This document shows positions 27,684 to 37,427 of a stretch of DNA of 64,000 nucleotides, piece by piece. Origin of the DNA: Sphingomonas sp. LC-1 (GTDB lineage: Bacteria; Pseudomonadota; Alphaproteobacteria; Sphingomonadales; Sphingomonadaceae); contig NZ_JANZXB010000003.1 of the NCBI RefSeq assembly GCF_025371035.1, positions 124,001 through 188,000 on the forward strand, read 5' to 3'. The notes beneath the pieces were generated by a model, which had not been told where the DNA came from, searched no databases, and saw only the letters and a list, made by a program, of their open reading frames with translations. How positions within the stretch are numbered: the first letter of the stretch is position 1; each line of letters opens with the position of its first letter. The translations under genes were made by a program, and so were the position numbers.

Positions 27684-30179
27684 ATGGCCGTCGAACCTTC
27701 TTCCCCGCCCGCAACCCCTGAAACGTCGCGTCGTCCCCTGTGGAAGCGGTGGTGGGTTCGGCTGCTCGCCGCGCTCGCGCTGCTCCTGGCGATCGGGGCG
27801 GGGGTGTTCTGGTTCCTGTTTATGCGCGACCTGCCCTCGGTCGATGCGCTCAAGGCCTATGAGCCGCCGCTGCCCACCCATGTCCGTGGCATCGACGGCG
27901 CGCCGATCCAGTCCTATGCGCGCGAGCGCCGGGTCGAATTGTCGTTCCGCGAATATCCGCCGCTGCTGATCCGCGCCTTTCTGGCGGCGGAGGACAAGAG
28001 CTTCTTCGAGCATGGCGGCGTCGATTATCCGGGGCTGGCGGGTGCGGTGCTCGATTATGCCAAGAAGTTCGGCACCGGCCGGCGCGCGCGCGGCGGATCG
28101 ACCATCACCCAGCAGGTCGCCAAGAATCTGCTGATCGGCAACGCCTATTCCCCGACGCGCAAGATCCGCGAGGCGATCCTCGCCTATAAGATCGAGAATG
28201 CGCTGACCAAGCAGCAGATCCTGGAACTCTATCTGAACCAGATCGCGCTGGGGCGGAACGCCTTTGGCGTCGAGGCGGCGGCGCATGCTTATTTCGACAA
28301 GGAACTGGATGAGCTGACGCTGGGGCAGATGGCCTATCTGGCGCTGCTGCCCAAGGGGCCATCCAATTACGATCCCGTCCGCCACCCCGACCGCGCGCTG
28401 GAGCGCCGCGCCTATGTGCTGGGCGAGATGTTGCGCAACGACTTCATCACCCGTGCGCAGTATCAGGCGGCGATGGATGAGCCGTTGGGCACGGTGCTGC
28501 GCCGGACCCCCAAATATGCGCAGGTCGGCGGCTATTTCGTCGAGGAAGTCCGCCGACAGTTGATCAAGCGCTATGGCGAAAAGGCCGAAAGCGGGCCGAA
28601 CAGCGTCTATGACGGCGGGCTGTGGGTGCGCACTTCGCTCGATACGCGGCTTCAGGATCTGGCGGCCGAGGCGCTGCGCGACGGACTCGTCCGGTTCGAC
28701 GCCGGGCGTGGCTGGCCCGGGCCGATCCGCCACGAAGAGGTGGAGGACGGCAACTGGCAGCAGGTGCTGCTGAACACCAATATCGGTCTCGATTATCGCG
28801 ACTGGCGGGCCGGGATCGTCACCGCCAAGGATTCGGGGCAGGCGACGATCGGTTTCGCCAATGGCCGCACCGGCACGCTGCCGCGCAGCCTAGCGCAGAT
28901 GCCGCGCCGGGGCACGGCGGCGACCGCGTTCAGCGCGCTGAAGGTCGGCGACATCGTTGCGGTCGCGCCGGAGAGCAGCGTGTTCGGCCTGCGCTCGATC
29001 CCGCGCATCTCGGGCGGCTTCGTGGTCGAGGAACCTGCCAGCGGCCGGGTGCTGGCGATGCAGGGCGGCTTCGACGCGCGGCTCCAGGCGTTCAACCGCG
29101 CCACCCAGGCGCAGCGCCAGCCGGGCTCGACGATCAAGCCGATCGTCTATTCCGCCGCGCTCGACCATGGGATGACGCCCGCCTCGATCATCGTCGACGG
29201 CCCCTTCTGCGTCGATCAGGGGGCGAATCTCGGTACGAAATGCTTCCGCAACTTTGGCAATTCGGCCGGGGCCGGGCCGCATACCATGCGTTGGGGCATC
29301 GAGCAGTCGCGCAACCTGATGACCGTTCGGACGGCCGCGACCGTGGGCATGAAGAATGTCGTCGCGATGATCAAGCAGATGGGGATCGGCGACTTCCCGC
29401 CCTATCTCGCCTATGCGCTGGGCGCGGGCGAGACGACGGTGGGGCAGATGGTCAACGCCTATGCGATCCTCGCCAATAACGGGCGCGGCGGCGATCCCTC
29501 GCTGATCGACTTCGTCCAGGACCGGCACGGCAAGGTGATCTGGCCGGAAAATTGGCATGCCTGCGATCGGTGCAACGCCGCCGATTATGACGGCAAGCCA
29601 ATGCCGCGCCCGATTTCTCGTCAGCGTCAGGTGCTGGACGCGATGACCGCCTATCAGATGGTCCATATCACCGAGGGCGTGATCCAGCGCGGCACCGCGA
29701 CGGGCTTGCGCGATCTGGGCCGCCCGATGTTCGGCAAGACGGGCACCAACAATGGACCGACCGATGTCTGGTTCGTCGGCGGCACGCCGCAATTCGTCGG
29801 CGGCTTGTATCTCGGTTACGACCACCCGCGTTCGCTGGGCGGCTATGCGCAGGGCGGGACGATCGCGGTGCCGATCTTCCGTCAGTTCGCCGAAAAGGCC
29901 TATGAGGGACTCGACAAGCTGCCCTTCCGCGCGCCGCCGGGCATTCGCATGGTGCGGATCGACCGGTCGAGCGGACGGCTGGTCTATGGCACCTTCCCGA
30001 CCGGCGACGATCCCAAGCCCGCGGTCATATGGGAAGCCTTCAAGCCCGAAAGCGAACCGCGCCGTCGCGCCCGCCGGACCCAGGCGACCGTCGAAACGCC
30101 GCCGACCCCCACCGGCCCGGCGACGCCCGCGCCGCCGCGCGACAGCGATTTCTTGCAAAGGGAAGGCGGAATCTACTAG
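27684..30179 (+). CDS. mrcA: Penicillin-binding protein 1A (bifunctional)
   Basis: An 831-residue class A penicillin-binding protein anchored by one helix (about 27-50). The glycosyltransferase 51 domain has AAEDKSFFEHGGVD (catalytic Glu), RGGSTITQQVAKN and RKIREAILAYKIE. An OB-like insertion follows. The transpeptidase domain has the acyl-Ser S482 in GSTIKPIVYS, SRNLMT (SxN motif) and GKTGTNNGPTD. It polymerises and cross-links peptidoglycan in the periplasm. The C-terminal 60 residues are Pro/Arg rich. It starts 65 bp after trhO and is followed by prfB, the usual alphaproteobacterial pairing. Confidence 0.94.
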   Translation: MAVEPSSPPATPETSRRPLWKRWWVRLLAALALLLAIGAGVFWFLFMRDLPSVDALKAYEPPLPTHVRGIDGAPIQSYARERRVELSFREYPPLLIRAFLAAEDKSFFEHGGVDYPGLAGAVLDYAKKFGTGRRARGGSTITQQVAKNLLIGNAYSPTRKIREAILAYKIENALTKQQILELYLNQIALGRNAFGVEAAAHAYFDKELDELTLGQMAYLALLPKGPSNYDPVRHPDRALERRAYVLGEMLRNDFITRAQYQAAMDEPLGTVLRRTPKYAQVGGYFVEEVRRQLIKRYGEKAESGPNSVYDGGLWVRTSLDTRLQDLAAEALRDGLVRFDAGRGWPGPIRHEEVEDGNWQQVLLNTNIGLDYRDWRAGIVTAKDSGQATIGFANGRTGTLPRSLAQMPRRGTAATAFSALKVGDIVAVAPESSVFGLRSIPRISGGFVVEEPASGRVLAMQGGFDARLQAFNRATQAQRQPGSTIKPIVYSAALDHGMTPASIIVDGPFCVDQGANLGTKCFRNFGNSAGAGPHTMRWGIEQSRNLMTVRTAATVGMKNVVAMIKQMGIGDFPPYLAYALGAGETTVGQMVNAYAILANNGRGGDPSLIDFVQDRHGKVIWPENWHACDRCNAADYDGKPMPRPISRQRQVLDAMTAYQMVHITEGVIQRGTATGLRDLGRPMFGKTGTNNGPTDVWFVGGTPQFVGGLYLGYDHPRSLGGYAQGGTIAVPIFRQFAEKAYEGLDKLPFRAPPGIRMVRIDRSSGRLVYGTFPTGDDPKPAVIWEAFKPESEPRRRARRTQATVETPPTPTGPATPAPPRDSDFLQREGGIY

Positions 30180-30243
30180 CCCGCTTCCCATATAGATCAT
30201 GTTCGCCCGCCGGGCGGACGCACGACCGATTCGGAGAATATTC

Positions 30244-31371
30244 ATGCGCGCTGAAGCGCAGGCTCATGTCGATACGATCAAGGACGCTTTGGAGCTGCTG
30301 CGCCGCTTCCTCGACTGGGACCGCGCGTTGCGCCGCCTGGACGAGTTGAACGCGCGCGTCGAGGACCAGGCGCTGTGGAACGACCCCAAACAGGCGCAGG
30401 AGGTGATGCGCGAGCGTCGCCGTCTGGACGAAGCCATCACCGCCACCCGCGCGATCGAGAACGAGCTGTCGGGCACGGTCGAGCTGATCGAACTGGCCGA
30501 GATGGAGGGCGACGAGGAGCTGGAGAAGGAAGCCGTCGCCAGCCTGGCCGAACTCGCCAAGCGGGCAGAGGCGGACAAGGTCAAGGCGCTGCTGGCCGGC
30601 GAAGCCGACGCCAACGACACCTATATCGAGATCAACTCGGGCGCGGGCGGCACCGAGAGCCAGGACTGGGCCGAAATGCTCCAGCGCATGTATACGCGCT
30701 GGGCGGAGCGGCACGGCATGAAGGTCGAGCTGATCGACTATCATGCGGGCGAACAGGCGGGCATCAAGTCGGCGACCCTGCTGGTCAAAGGCGAGAACGC
30801 CTATGGCTATGCCAAGACGGAGTCGGGCGTCCACCGGCTGGTCCGCATCAGCCCCTATGACTCCTCGGCGCGGCGGCACACCAGCTTCTCGTCGGTCTGG
30901 GTCTATCCGGTGATCGACGACAATATCGAAGTCGAGATCAACGAGAGCGAGCTGCGCATCGACACCTATCGCGCATCGGGTGCGGGTGGTCAGCACATCA
31001 ACACCACCGACTCGGCGGTGCGTATCACGCACTTGCCCACCGGGATCGTGGTTCAGTGCCAGAATCAGCGGTCGCAGCACAAGAACAAGGCGGAGGCGTA
31101 TAACCAGCTTCGCGCCCGCCTGTACGAGCGCGAACTGGCCGAGCGCGAGGCGGCGGCGAATGCGCAGAACGCGACCAAGACCGATATCGGCTGGGGTCAC
31201 CAGATCCGTTCCTATGTCCTCCAGCCCTATCAGCTGGTGAAGGACCTGCGCACCGGCATCACCTCGACCGCGCCGGGCGACGTGCTGGACGGCGATCTCG
31301 ACCCGTTCATGGCAGCGGCGCTGTCGCAGCGGGTGACCGGCGAGGCTGTCGCCGTGGAAGACGTCGATTAA
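30244..31371 (+). CDS. prfB: Peptide chain release factor 2
   Basis: A 375-residue RF2 that recognises UAA and UGA stop codons. The peptidyl-hydrolysis motif GGQ is at 248-250 (SGAGGQHINTT). The codon-recognition tripeptide, SPF in E. coli, reads SPY here (203-205, RISPYDSSARRHTSF). The gene is read in one frame; there is no CUU-UGA programmed frameshift site near the start. The ATG at 30244 has GGAGAAT upstream, and an in-frame ATG at 30199 would add 15 residues. It lies 64 bp after mrcA and 1 bp before the next gene. Confidence 0.95.
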   Translation: MRAEAQAHVDTIKDALELLRRFLDWDRALRRLDELNARVEDQALWNDPKQAQEVMRERRRLDEAITATRAIENELSGTVELIELAEMEGDEELEKEAVASLAELAKRAEADKVKALLAGEADANDTYIEINSGAGGTESQDWAEMLQRMYTRWAERHGMKVELIDYHAGEQAGIKSATLLVKGENAYGYAKTESGVHRLVRISPYDSSARRHTSFSSVWVYPVIDDNIEVEINESELRIDTYRASGAGGQHINTTDSAVRITHLPTGIVVQCQNQRSQHKNKAEAYNQLRARLYERELAEREAAANAQNATKTDIGWGHQIRSYVLQPYQLVKDLRTGITSTAPGDVLDGDLDPFMAAALSQRVTGEAVAVEDVD

Positions 31372-31372
31372 G

Positions 31373-32122
31373 ATGGGGCGGCGGGGGCCCATCATGGCGG
31401 CGGCACTAATCATCGCGCTGGGGGGCGCGGTGGCGGGGTGCGACGGCTCGAAACCGCTGATCCAGCAGCGCGACGACGATGACGACAAGGTCGGCCCCTT
31501 TCCGGCGGCGGACCGGCCGGTCGCCGATGTCGTCTCGTCACGCTGGTCGAGCGAGGATGCGCGCGACCGGCTGCGCGAGGCGGATCAGGTGATGGACCGG
31601 GCGCGGATCGATCCCGGCATGACCGTCGCCGACATCGGCGCGGGCGAAGGCTATTACACCGTCCGCCTGGCGCAGCGGGTCGGCAAGACCGGCCGCGTCC
31701 TGGCCGAGGACATCGTCGCCGCCTGGCGCGACCGGCTGGCCGAGCGGGTCTCGCGCGAGCGGCTGGACAATGTCAGCGTCCGGCTGGGCGAGCCCGCCGA
31801 TCCCAAGCTGCCGCCGAACAGTTTCGACCGGGTGCTGATGGTGCATATGTATCATGAGATCGAGCAGCCTTATGAGTTCCTCTGGCGGCTCTATCCGGCG
31901 TTGAAGCCCGACGGGCTGGTCGTGGTGGTCGACGCCAATCGCCGCATCCGTGCCCATGGTACGCCCCCCGCGCTGCTGAAATGCGAGTTCGAGGCGGTGG
32001 GCTTCACCCAGGTCTCGTTCGAGAACATGCCCTCGGCCGGCGGGTATCTGGCCGCGTTCCGGGCGACCCGGCCGCGTCCCGAACCGGCCGCCATCCGCCC
32101 CTGCCGAGCGAAGGAAAACTAA
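31373..32122 (+). CDS. Class I SAM-dependent methyltransferase with lipoprotein signal
   Basis: A 249-residue protein. The N-terminus has a hydrophobic segment ending in a lipobox VAGC (C23), followed by an acidic linker (DDDDDKVG). The methyltransferase fold covers about 60-235, with motif I VADIGAGEGYYTVRL near 85, an acidic E following (VLAEDI) and VLMVHMYHEIEQPYEFL. The GxGxGxY signature supports SAM binding. A lipoprotein signal on a SAM enzyme is odd because SAM is cytoplasmic; the signal could be an inner-membrane anchor or may be skipped by use of a later start. It overlaps nothing but follows prfB by one base, so is probably co-transcribed. The substrate is unknown. Confidence 0.78.
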   Translation: MGRRGPIMAAALIIALGGAVAGCDGSKPLIQQRDDDDDKVGPFPAADRPVADVVSSRWSSEDARDRLREADQVMDRARIDPGMTVADIGAGEGYYTVRLAQRVGKTGRVLAEDIVAAWRDRLAERVSRERLDNVSVRLGEPADPKLPPNSFDRVLMVHMYHEIEQPYEFLWRLYPALKPDGLVVVVDANRRIRAHGTPPALLKCEFEAVGFTQVSFENMPSAGGYLAAFRATRPRPEPAAIRPCRAKEN

Positions 32123-32233
32123 GTCACCGCTGCGGCGACAGATTGAATCATGAAAATTTTGTCATACATTGTCCGCTATCGGCGCTGATCGGTGCCGACA
32201 GGCCACCGACCAGCATGGGTCGGGGCCCCGCAG

Positions 32234-32692
32234 ATGGAGACGATGATGAACATGCTTTTGGTGGCCGGGCTGATGCTGGGATCGATGGCGGCGTCCGATG
32301 GGGCGTTGGAACATCGGATGCAGATGGACCATCATTCCGGCCCGGTCGCGGTCCGTTACAGCGCCGATGTCGGCGTAACCCACAAGCAGATCGGCGCAGT
32401 GGCCACCGGCGGTCGGCCCTCGACGCTGCGGTGCCAGTGGAGCGCCAACGTCACCGTCCATCGCGAGGCGAAAGCCGGCACCGGCGCGACCCTGTTGCGA
32501 AGCGCGAGCCGTGACGGGGTGATCGAGGGCAGTCGTCCCGGCTGGTGCAGCGCCAACCGCACCGCGATTGCGCAGGAGGTTGCCCGGCGGCAGGACTCGG
32601 TCCGCGACCATCTACAGGCGGTCGCACAGGAGGACCATGGCTTGCTGCGCGCCGAGATGGACCGCCTTCATGCCGAGACGCGCGCTGGATGA
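32234..32692 (+). CDS. Exported hypothetical protein with a Cys pair, coupled to TorF-like gene
   Basis: A 152-residue protein with a signal-like N-terminus (MNMLLVAGLMLGSMAASDG). The mature part has two cysteines (LRCQWSAN and PGWCSANR) in a beta-rich domain, and then a charged helix (EVARRQDSVRDHLQAVAQEDHGLL) at the C-terminus. I do not know a named family; small exported proteins with this Cys-Trp pattern occur in sphingomonads. Its stop overlaps the next start by 4 bp (ATGA), so it is translated with the TorF-like protein downstream. Start choice among ATG 32234, 32243 and 32246 is uncertain. Confidence 0.65.
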   Translation: METMMNMLLVAGLMLGSMAASDGALEHRMQMDHHSGPVAVRYSADVGVTHKQIGAVATGGRPSTLRCQWSANVTVHREAKAGTGATLLRSASRDGVIEGSRPGWCSANRTAIAQEVARRQDSVRDHLQAVAQEDHGLLRAEMDRLHAETRAG

Positions 32693-33441
32693 AGATCAAT
32701 ATGAAGACCATGTGGGCCGCCATCGTCACGGTGGCTCCGATGCTGGCCGCCATGCCTGCCGGCGCGCAGCAGGGCCCCGTGATCGGGGTGGAGCTGAATA
32801 GCGACGAGAATCGCCGTGGCCTGAGCTGGAGCGGGGGGCGGGTATCGCCCTCCGCCGATATTTTCGTGACCAGCGGGCCGTTCGAGGCGAGCGGGCGTGT
32901 CGTCGCCTTGCGCGAATCGGATCGGCATGGCGGGGCGGGCGTGGTCGGCGACCTGACGCTGGGCGCGGGCACCAGGCTGGGCTCCGTCACCGTGCGGGGG
33001 CGGGTGACGGGCCATGTGTTCGGCGGTGCGGCCTTCGACGCCGATTATGTCGAACTGGGCGGCTTGGCGGCCTATACGCTGGGCCCAGTACAGGTCGATG
33101 CGGGCGCGGACTATGCGCCGTCGCAGGATGCGATCGGCGGCGACAATCTCTATATTCATGCCGGGGCGCAGGCGGGCATTCCCGGCACGCCCTGGACCCT
33201 GTCGGCGGGCGTCGGCCATTCCTCGGGGCAGGTCGACAACGCCTTTCGTTCTGCCCGGCTTCGTCCCGGCGGCGACTATAGCGACTGGCGGCTGGGCGTG
33301 GAGCATGTGACCGGGCCGGTGACGCTGGGGCTGGACTATGTCGGGACCGACGTGTCGGAGCGGGACGCCTCCGCCTTCCTGCTGGCCGATGCGCGGCATT
33401 CGGGGGACCGGATCGTCGGGCGGGTGCGGTTCGGCTTTTGA
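32689..33441 (+). CDS. TorF family (Gcw_chp-like) putative outer-membrane porin, divergent
   Basis: A 250-residue protein with a signal peptide (about 1-26, LAAMPAGAQQ). It is rich in alternating beta-strands and ends in GRVRFGF, with a terminal Phe. Segments such as SDENRRGLSWSGG (compare SDYRLRGVSQTN in the second TorF protein at 42542), GPVQVDAGADYAPSQ, and GIPGTPWTLSAGVGHSSG (compare GIPSTPITAKAHIGYSKG) place it in the TorF family. These are predicted small outer-membrane channels of unknown substrate. It is coupled to the exported gene at 32234. The sequence is clearly more divergent than the paralog. Confidence 0.7.
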   Translation: MKINMKTMWAAIVTVAPMLAAMPAGAQQGPVIGVELNSDENRRGLSWSGGRVSPSADIFVTSGPFEASGRVVALRESDRHGGAGVVGDLTLGAGTRLGSVTVRGRVTGHVFGGAAFDADYVELGGLAAYTLGPVQVDAGADYAPSQDAIGGDNLYIHAGAQAGIPGTPWTLSAGVGHSSGQVDNAFRSARLRPGGDYSDWRLGVEHVTGPVTLGLDYVGTDVSERDASAFLLADARHSGDRIVGRVRFGF

Positions 33442-33472
33442 CGCGACCCGTCCAGGGCCGTCAGGGGCCGCC

Positions 33473-33865
33473 CTAGAGCAGCCCCTGTTCGCGCAGGCTG
33501 ACGATCTTGGCACTGGTCACGATCAGGTGATCGAGCAGCACCACGTCGAGGGCGCCCAGCCCCTGCGACAGCCGCCGGGTCAAGGCCAGGTCGGCGACGC
33601 TGGGGCAGGTGTCGCCATCGGGGTGGCTATGCGCGATCAGCACCGCGCGCGCGGCGAGCAGCAGCGCGTCCCGCGCGATCCGGACGAGGGGGACCACCAC
33701 CGAATCCTCACGCCCCCAGGCGTGGCGCAATCCCAATATGGTCCGTTCCCGACTTAAAAAGGCGACGCCGAACGCCTCTTGCCGTCCGCGTGCCAGCCCC
33801 GCGAACAGTCGAAACGCGTCATCGCGGGTTTTGATCTGGCGTGGGCTGGGGCGGGAAAGCGACAT
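33473..33865 (-). CDS. JAB-domain protein, RadC-like, lacking the N-terminal domain
   Basis: A 130-residue protein made almost only of the RadC-type JAB/MPN domain. The metal-binding motif is HSHPDGDTCPS (compare HNHPSGDPxPS in RadC), with the upstream glutamate likely in FGVAFL/GREDSVV region. Full RadC proteins are about 220 residues with a helix-hairpin-helix domain, which is missing here. The ATG at 33865 starts MSLSRPSPRQI; no better upstream start is seen. RadC is widely annotated as DNA repair but its function is unresolved. The gene diverges from thyA across 96 bp. Confidence 0.75.
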   Translation of the reverse strand: MSLSRPSPRQIKTRDDAFRLFAGLARGRQEAFGVAFLSRERTILGLRHAWGREDSVVVPLVRIARDALLLAARAVLIAHSHPDGDTCPSVADLALTRRLSQGLGALDVVLLDHLIVTSAKIVSLREQGLL

Positions 33866-33961
33866 TTCACGCTCTGCCTCGCGCCGCGCGTCCGGGCATC
33901 TTCGTCCCGCTCCGTTCCGGCGCGGCTTGGCGTTCGCGCCGCACGGCGCTAGGCCCAGGTC

Positions 33962-35220
<1,259 letters not shown>

Positions 35221-35370
35221 CGGGGCCCCGACAATGGTAAAGATCGGTTAATGACGTTCCCTGAATTTTTTAGCCATCCGTCTTCAATTGCGGCCTGAAC
35301 GATCGTAAATATCGAATAAGGAGAAAAGATTGCGGCTTTGGCCGACAATCATCTTTAGGGCGGATGCCGC

Positions 35371-36408
35371 ATGATGATCATGGATTGGGAGGGCGACGGC
35401 CGAAATGGGCTGAACATCGATCCGCCGGGATTGTTCGACGCCAGTCGCGAGGCGTTGCTGTTCCTCGATCAGCATCGACTGGCCCGCACGACGAACAGCT
35501 ATGCCTTGGCGCTCCAGGCCGTCCTCCATCCCTATGGCCCATTGGGACAGGAGGTCGCGCGCCGTACCGATGGCGGTATCCGTCTGACCGAGGAGGATGT
35601 CGGCAAGCTCATGCCGATGGTCCGCGCGCATGAAGCGATCGAGCCGTTGCCCGACCGCGCGCAACTCGACCGGGACCTCAGCGATCATGCCGAGGCGCTG
35701 GACTCGCTGACCAGCGAGGCGCGCCAGATCACCGGCCATTTTACCAGCGACGTCGCCGCCCTGTCGCACGCCCATCGCCGCGACAATGATCTGGGCCCCG
35801 ATTCGACGGCGATCGCGCTGCTGCTGGAACAGTTGATCGCGCGCATTTCCAAGACCGAGCGCGATCTGGAGGAATTGTCGGGCAGCATCGCGCATCTGCG
35901 CACCCGAATCGAATCGGTGCCCCCCAGTGACGACATCGACCTGCTGACCGGGGTGATGAGCCGGACGGGCGCGCGGGCGCTGATCGAGGGATTGGCGGCC
36001 GATCCGCATGGCTATGTGATCGCGGCCTGTAGCCTGGACGATCTGGAGGGGATCAACGAGCGCTATGGTCGTCCCGTCGCCGACAATGTCCTGCGGGCCT
36101 TCGTCGCCACGCTGCGCCAGGTGAGCGAAGGGGCGGAGATCATCCGCTGGCAGGGCAATTTGTTCGTCCTCGTGCTGCGTGGTCGCCCCCTGTCGATGGC
36201 GGCGGGGATGATGGAGGAGGCGCGCGCGGCGATGCAACGCCGGACGCTGCGGCTTCGCGGATCGGGCGAGCCGATCGGCGTCGTCACCATGTCCGCCGGG
36301 GTCGCGGTGGGGATCGGCGTGCCGATGCAGGAGACGTTCGACCGTGCCGAAAGGCTGCGCATGCTGGCGGGCGAGGGGATCGGCAACCGCGTCCTGTCGC
36401 GCGCCTAG
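35371..36408 (+). CDS. Degenerate GGDEF-domain protein
   Basis: A 345-residue soluble protein. The N-terminal half (about 20-190) is helical with heptad-like spacing (coiled coil about 95-190). The C-terminal domain (about 190-345) follows the GGDEF fold: DLLTGVMSRTGARALIEG, CSLDDLEGINERYGRPVADNVLRAF, and a final SAGVAVG plus AERLRMLAGEGIGNRV. The catalytic GGDEF sequence is replaced by QGNLF (Q261-F265), and the RxxD inhibitory site is not evident, so it probably lacks diguanylate cyclase activity. It could be a c-di-GMP or protein-binding regulator. No phosphodiesterase domain is attached. A start codon ATGATGATC at 35371 leaves two near-equal starts. Confidence 0.8.
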   Translation: MMIMDWEGDGRNGLNIDPPGLFDASREALLFLDQHRLARTTNSYALALQAVLHPYGPLGQEVARRTDGGIRLTEEDVGKLMPMVRAHEAIEPLPDRAQLDRDLSDHAEALDSLTSEARQITGHFTSDVAALSHAHRRDNDLGPDSTAIALLLEQLIARISKTERDLEELSGSIAHLRTRIESVPPSDDIDLLTGVMSRTGARALIEGLAADPHGYVIAACSLDDLEGINERYGRPVADNVLRAFVATLRQVSEGAEIIRWQGNLFVLVLRGRPLSMAAGMMEEARAAMQRRTLRLRGSGEPIGVVTMSAGVAVGIGVPMQETFDRAERLRMLAGEGIGNRVLSRA

Positions 36409-36441
36409 CCAATTCGGTCCGGCCTGCTATAGCGCGCGCCC

Positions 36442-37392
36442 ATGCAGCGAGTTGACGGCGCGGAATCGATCCCGGCGCATCTGGCGGGCGGTATCGTCGC
36501 GCTGGGCAATTTCGACGGATTCCATCTCGGTCATCAGGCGGTGGTCGGTGCCGCGGTGGCGCGCGCCCGCGCGGAGGGACGGCCCGCCCTGGTCGCGACC
36601 TTCGATCCGCATCCGATCCGCTATTTCAAACCCGATGCCGCGCCCTTTCGGCTGACCACGCTCGACCAGCGCGAGCGGCTGTTCGCGGCGGCCGGGGCCG
36701 ATGCGATGCTGGTGTTCCGCTTCGATGCCGAACTGGCGGCCTTGTCGGCACGAGCCTTTGTCGAGGAGCGCCTGCTCGGCCGGTTGCGGGTCGGCGGCGT
36801 GGTGACGGGCGAAGACTTCACCTTCGGTCGCGGACGCAGCGGTGACATCGCCACCTTGCGCGAATGGGGGCGGGTGCTTGGCTTTTCCACCGATGCGGTC
36901 GCGCCGGTGTCGCTGGATGGCGAGACGATCTCCTCGAGTCGAATCCGCACCGCGTTAGTTGCGGGCGATCCACGCACGGCGGCGCGGCTGCTGACTCGGC
37001 CCTTCACGATCGAGGGCAGGGTACAGCATGGCGACAAGCTGGGCCGGACGATCGGCTATCCGACCGCCAATCTCGACATGGGGCAATATCTGCGACCCGC
37101 CTATGGCATCTATGCGGTGCGCGGGCATCTGGCCGATGGACGGGTGCTGAACGGCGCAGCCAATCTGGGCATCCGGCCCAGCTTCGACCCGCCCAAGGAA
37201 TTGCTGGAGCCCTATTTCTTCGACTTTGCCGAGGGTCTGTACGGCCAGGCGCTGTCGGTCGAGTTGATCGAATATCTGCGGCCCGAGGCGAAGTTCGATA
37301 CGCTGGACGCCCTGGTGGCGCAGATGGACGCGGATTGCGCGCGGGCCCGCGCCCTGTTGGCCCATATACCGGCATCGCATAATCCGGCATGA
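36442..37392 (+). CDS. ribF: Bifunctional riboflavin kinase / FAD synthetase
   Basis: A 316-residue RibF. The N-terminal FAD synthetase domain (nucleotidyl transferase fold) has NFDGFHLGHQAVV and the later ISSSRIRTALVAGDP. The C-terminal riboflavin kinase domain (about 185-310) has GRTIGYPTANLDMG, YGIYAVRG, AANLGIRPSF and VELIEYLRPEAKFD. It converts riboflavin to FMN and FAD. It lies 33 bp after the degenerate GGDEF gene and 35 bp before ileS. The ribF-ileS-lspA order is conserved in many proteobacteria. Confidence 0.95.
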   Translation: MQRVDGAESIPAHLAGGIVALGNFDGFHLGHQAVVGAAVARARAEGRPALVATFDPHPIRYFKPDAAPFRLTTLDQRERLFAAAGADAMLVFRFDAELAALSARAFVEERLLGRLRVGGVVTGEDFTFGRGRSGDIATLREWGRVLGFSTDAVAPVSLDGETISSSRIRTALVAGDPRTAARLLTRPFTIEGRVQHGDKLGRTIGYPTANLDMGQYLRPAYGIYAVRGHLADGRVLNGAANLGIRPSFDPPKELLEPYFFDFAEGLYGQALSVELIEYLRPEAKFDTLDALVAQMDADCARARALLAHIPASHNPA

Positions 37393-37427
37393 CGTGTTAA
37401 CCTAAACCCGCTAAGGGCGTGTCCCTT

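Noticed and set aside
30244-30400. Programmed +1 frameshift in prfB
   Set aside because: The gene is continuous in one frame and I see no CUU-UGA-C site or internal stop near the start.
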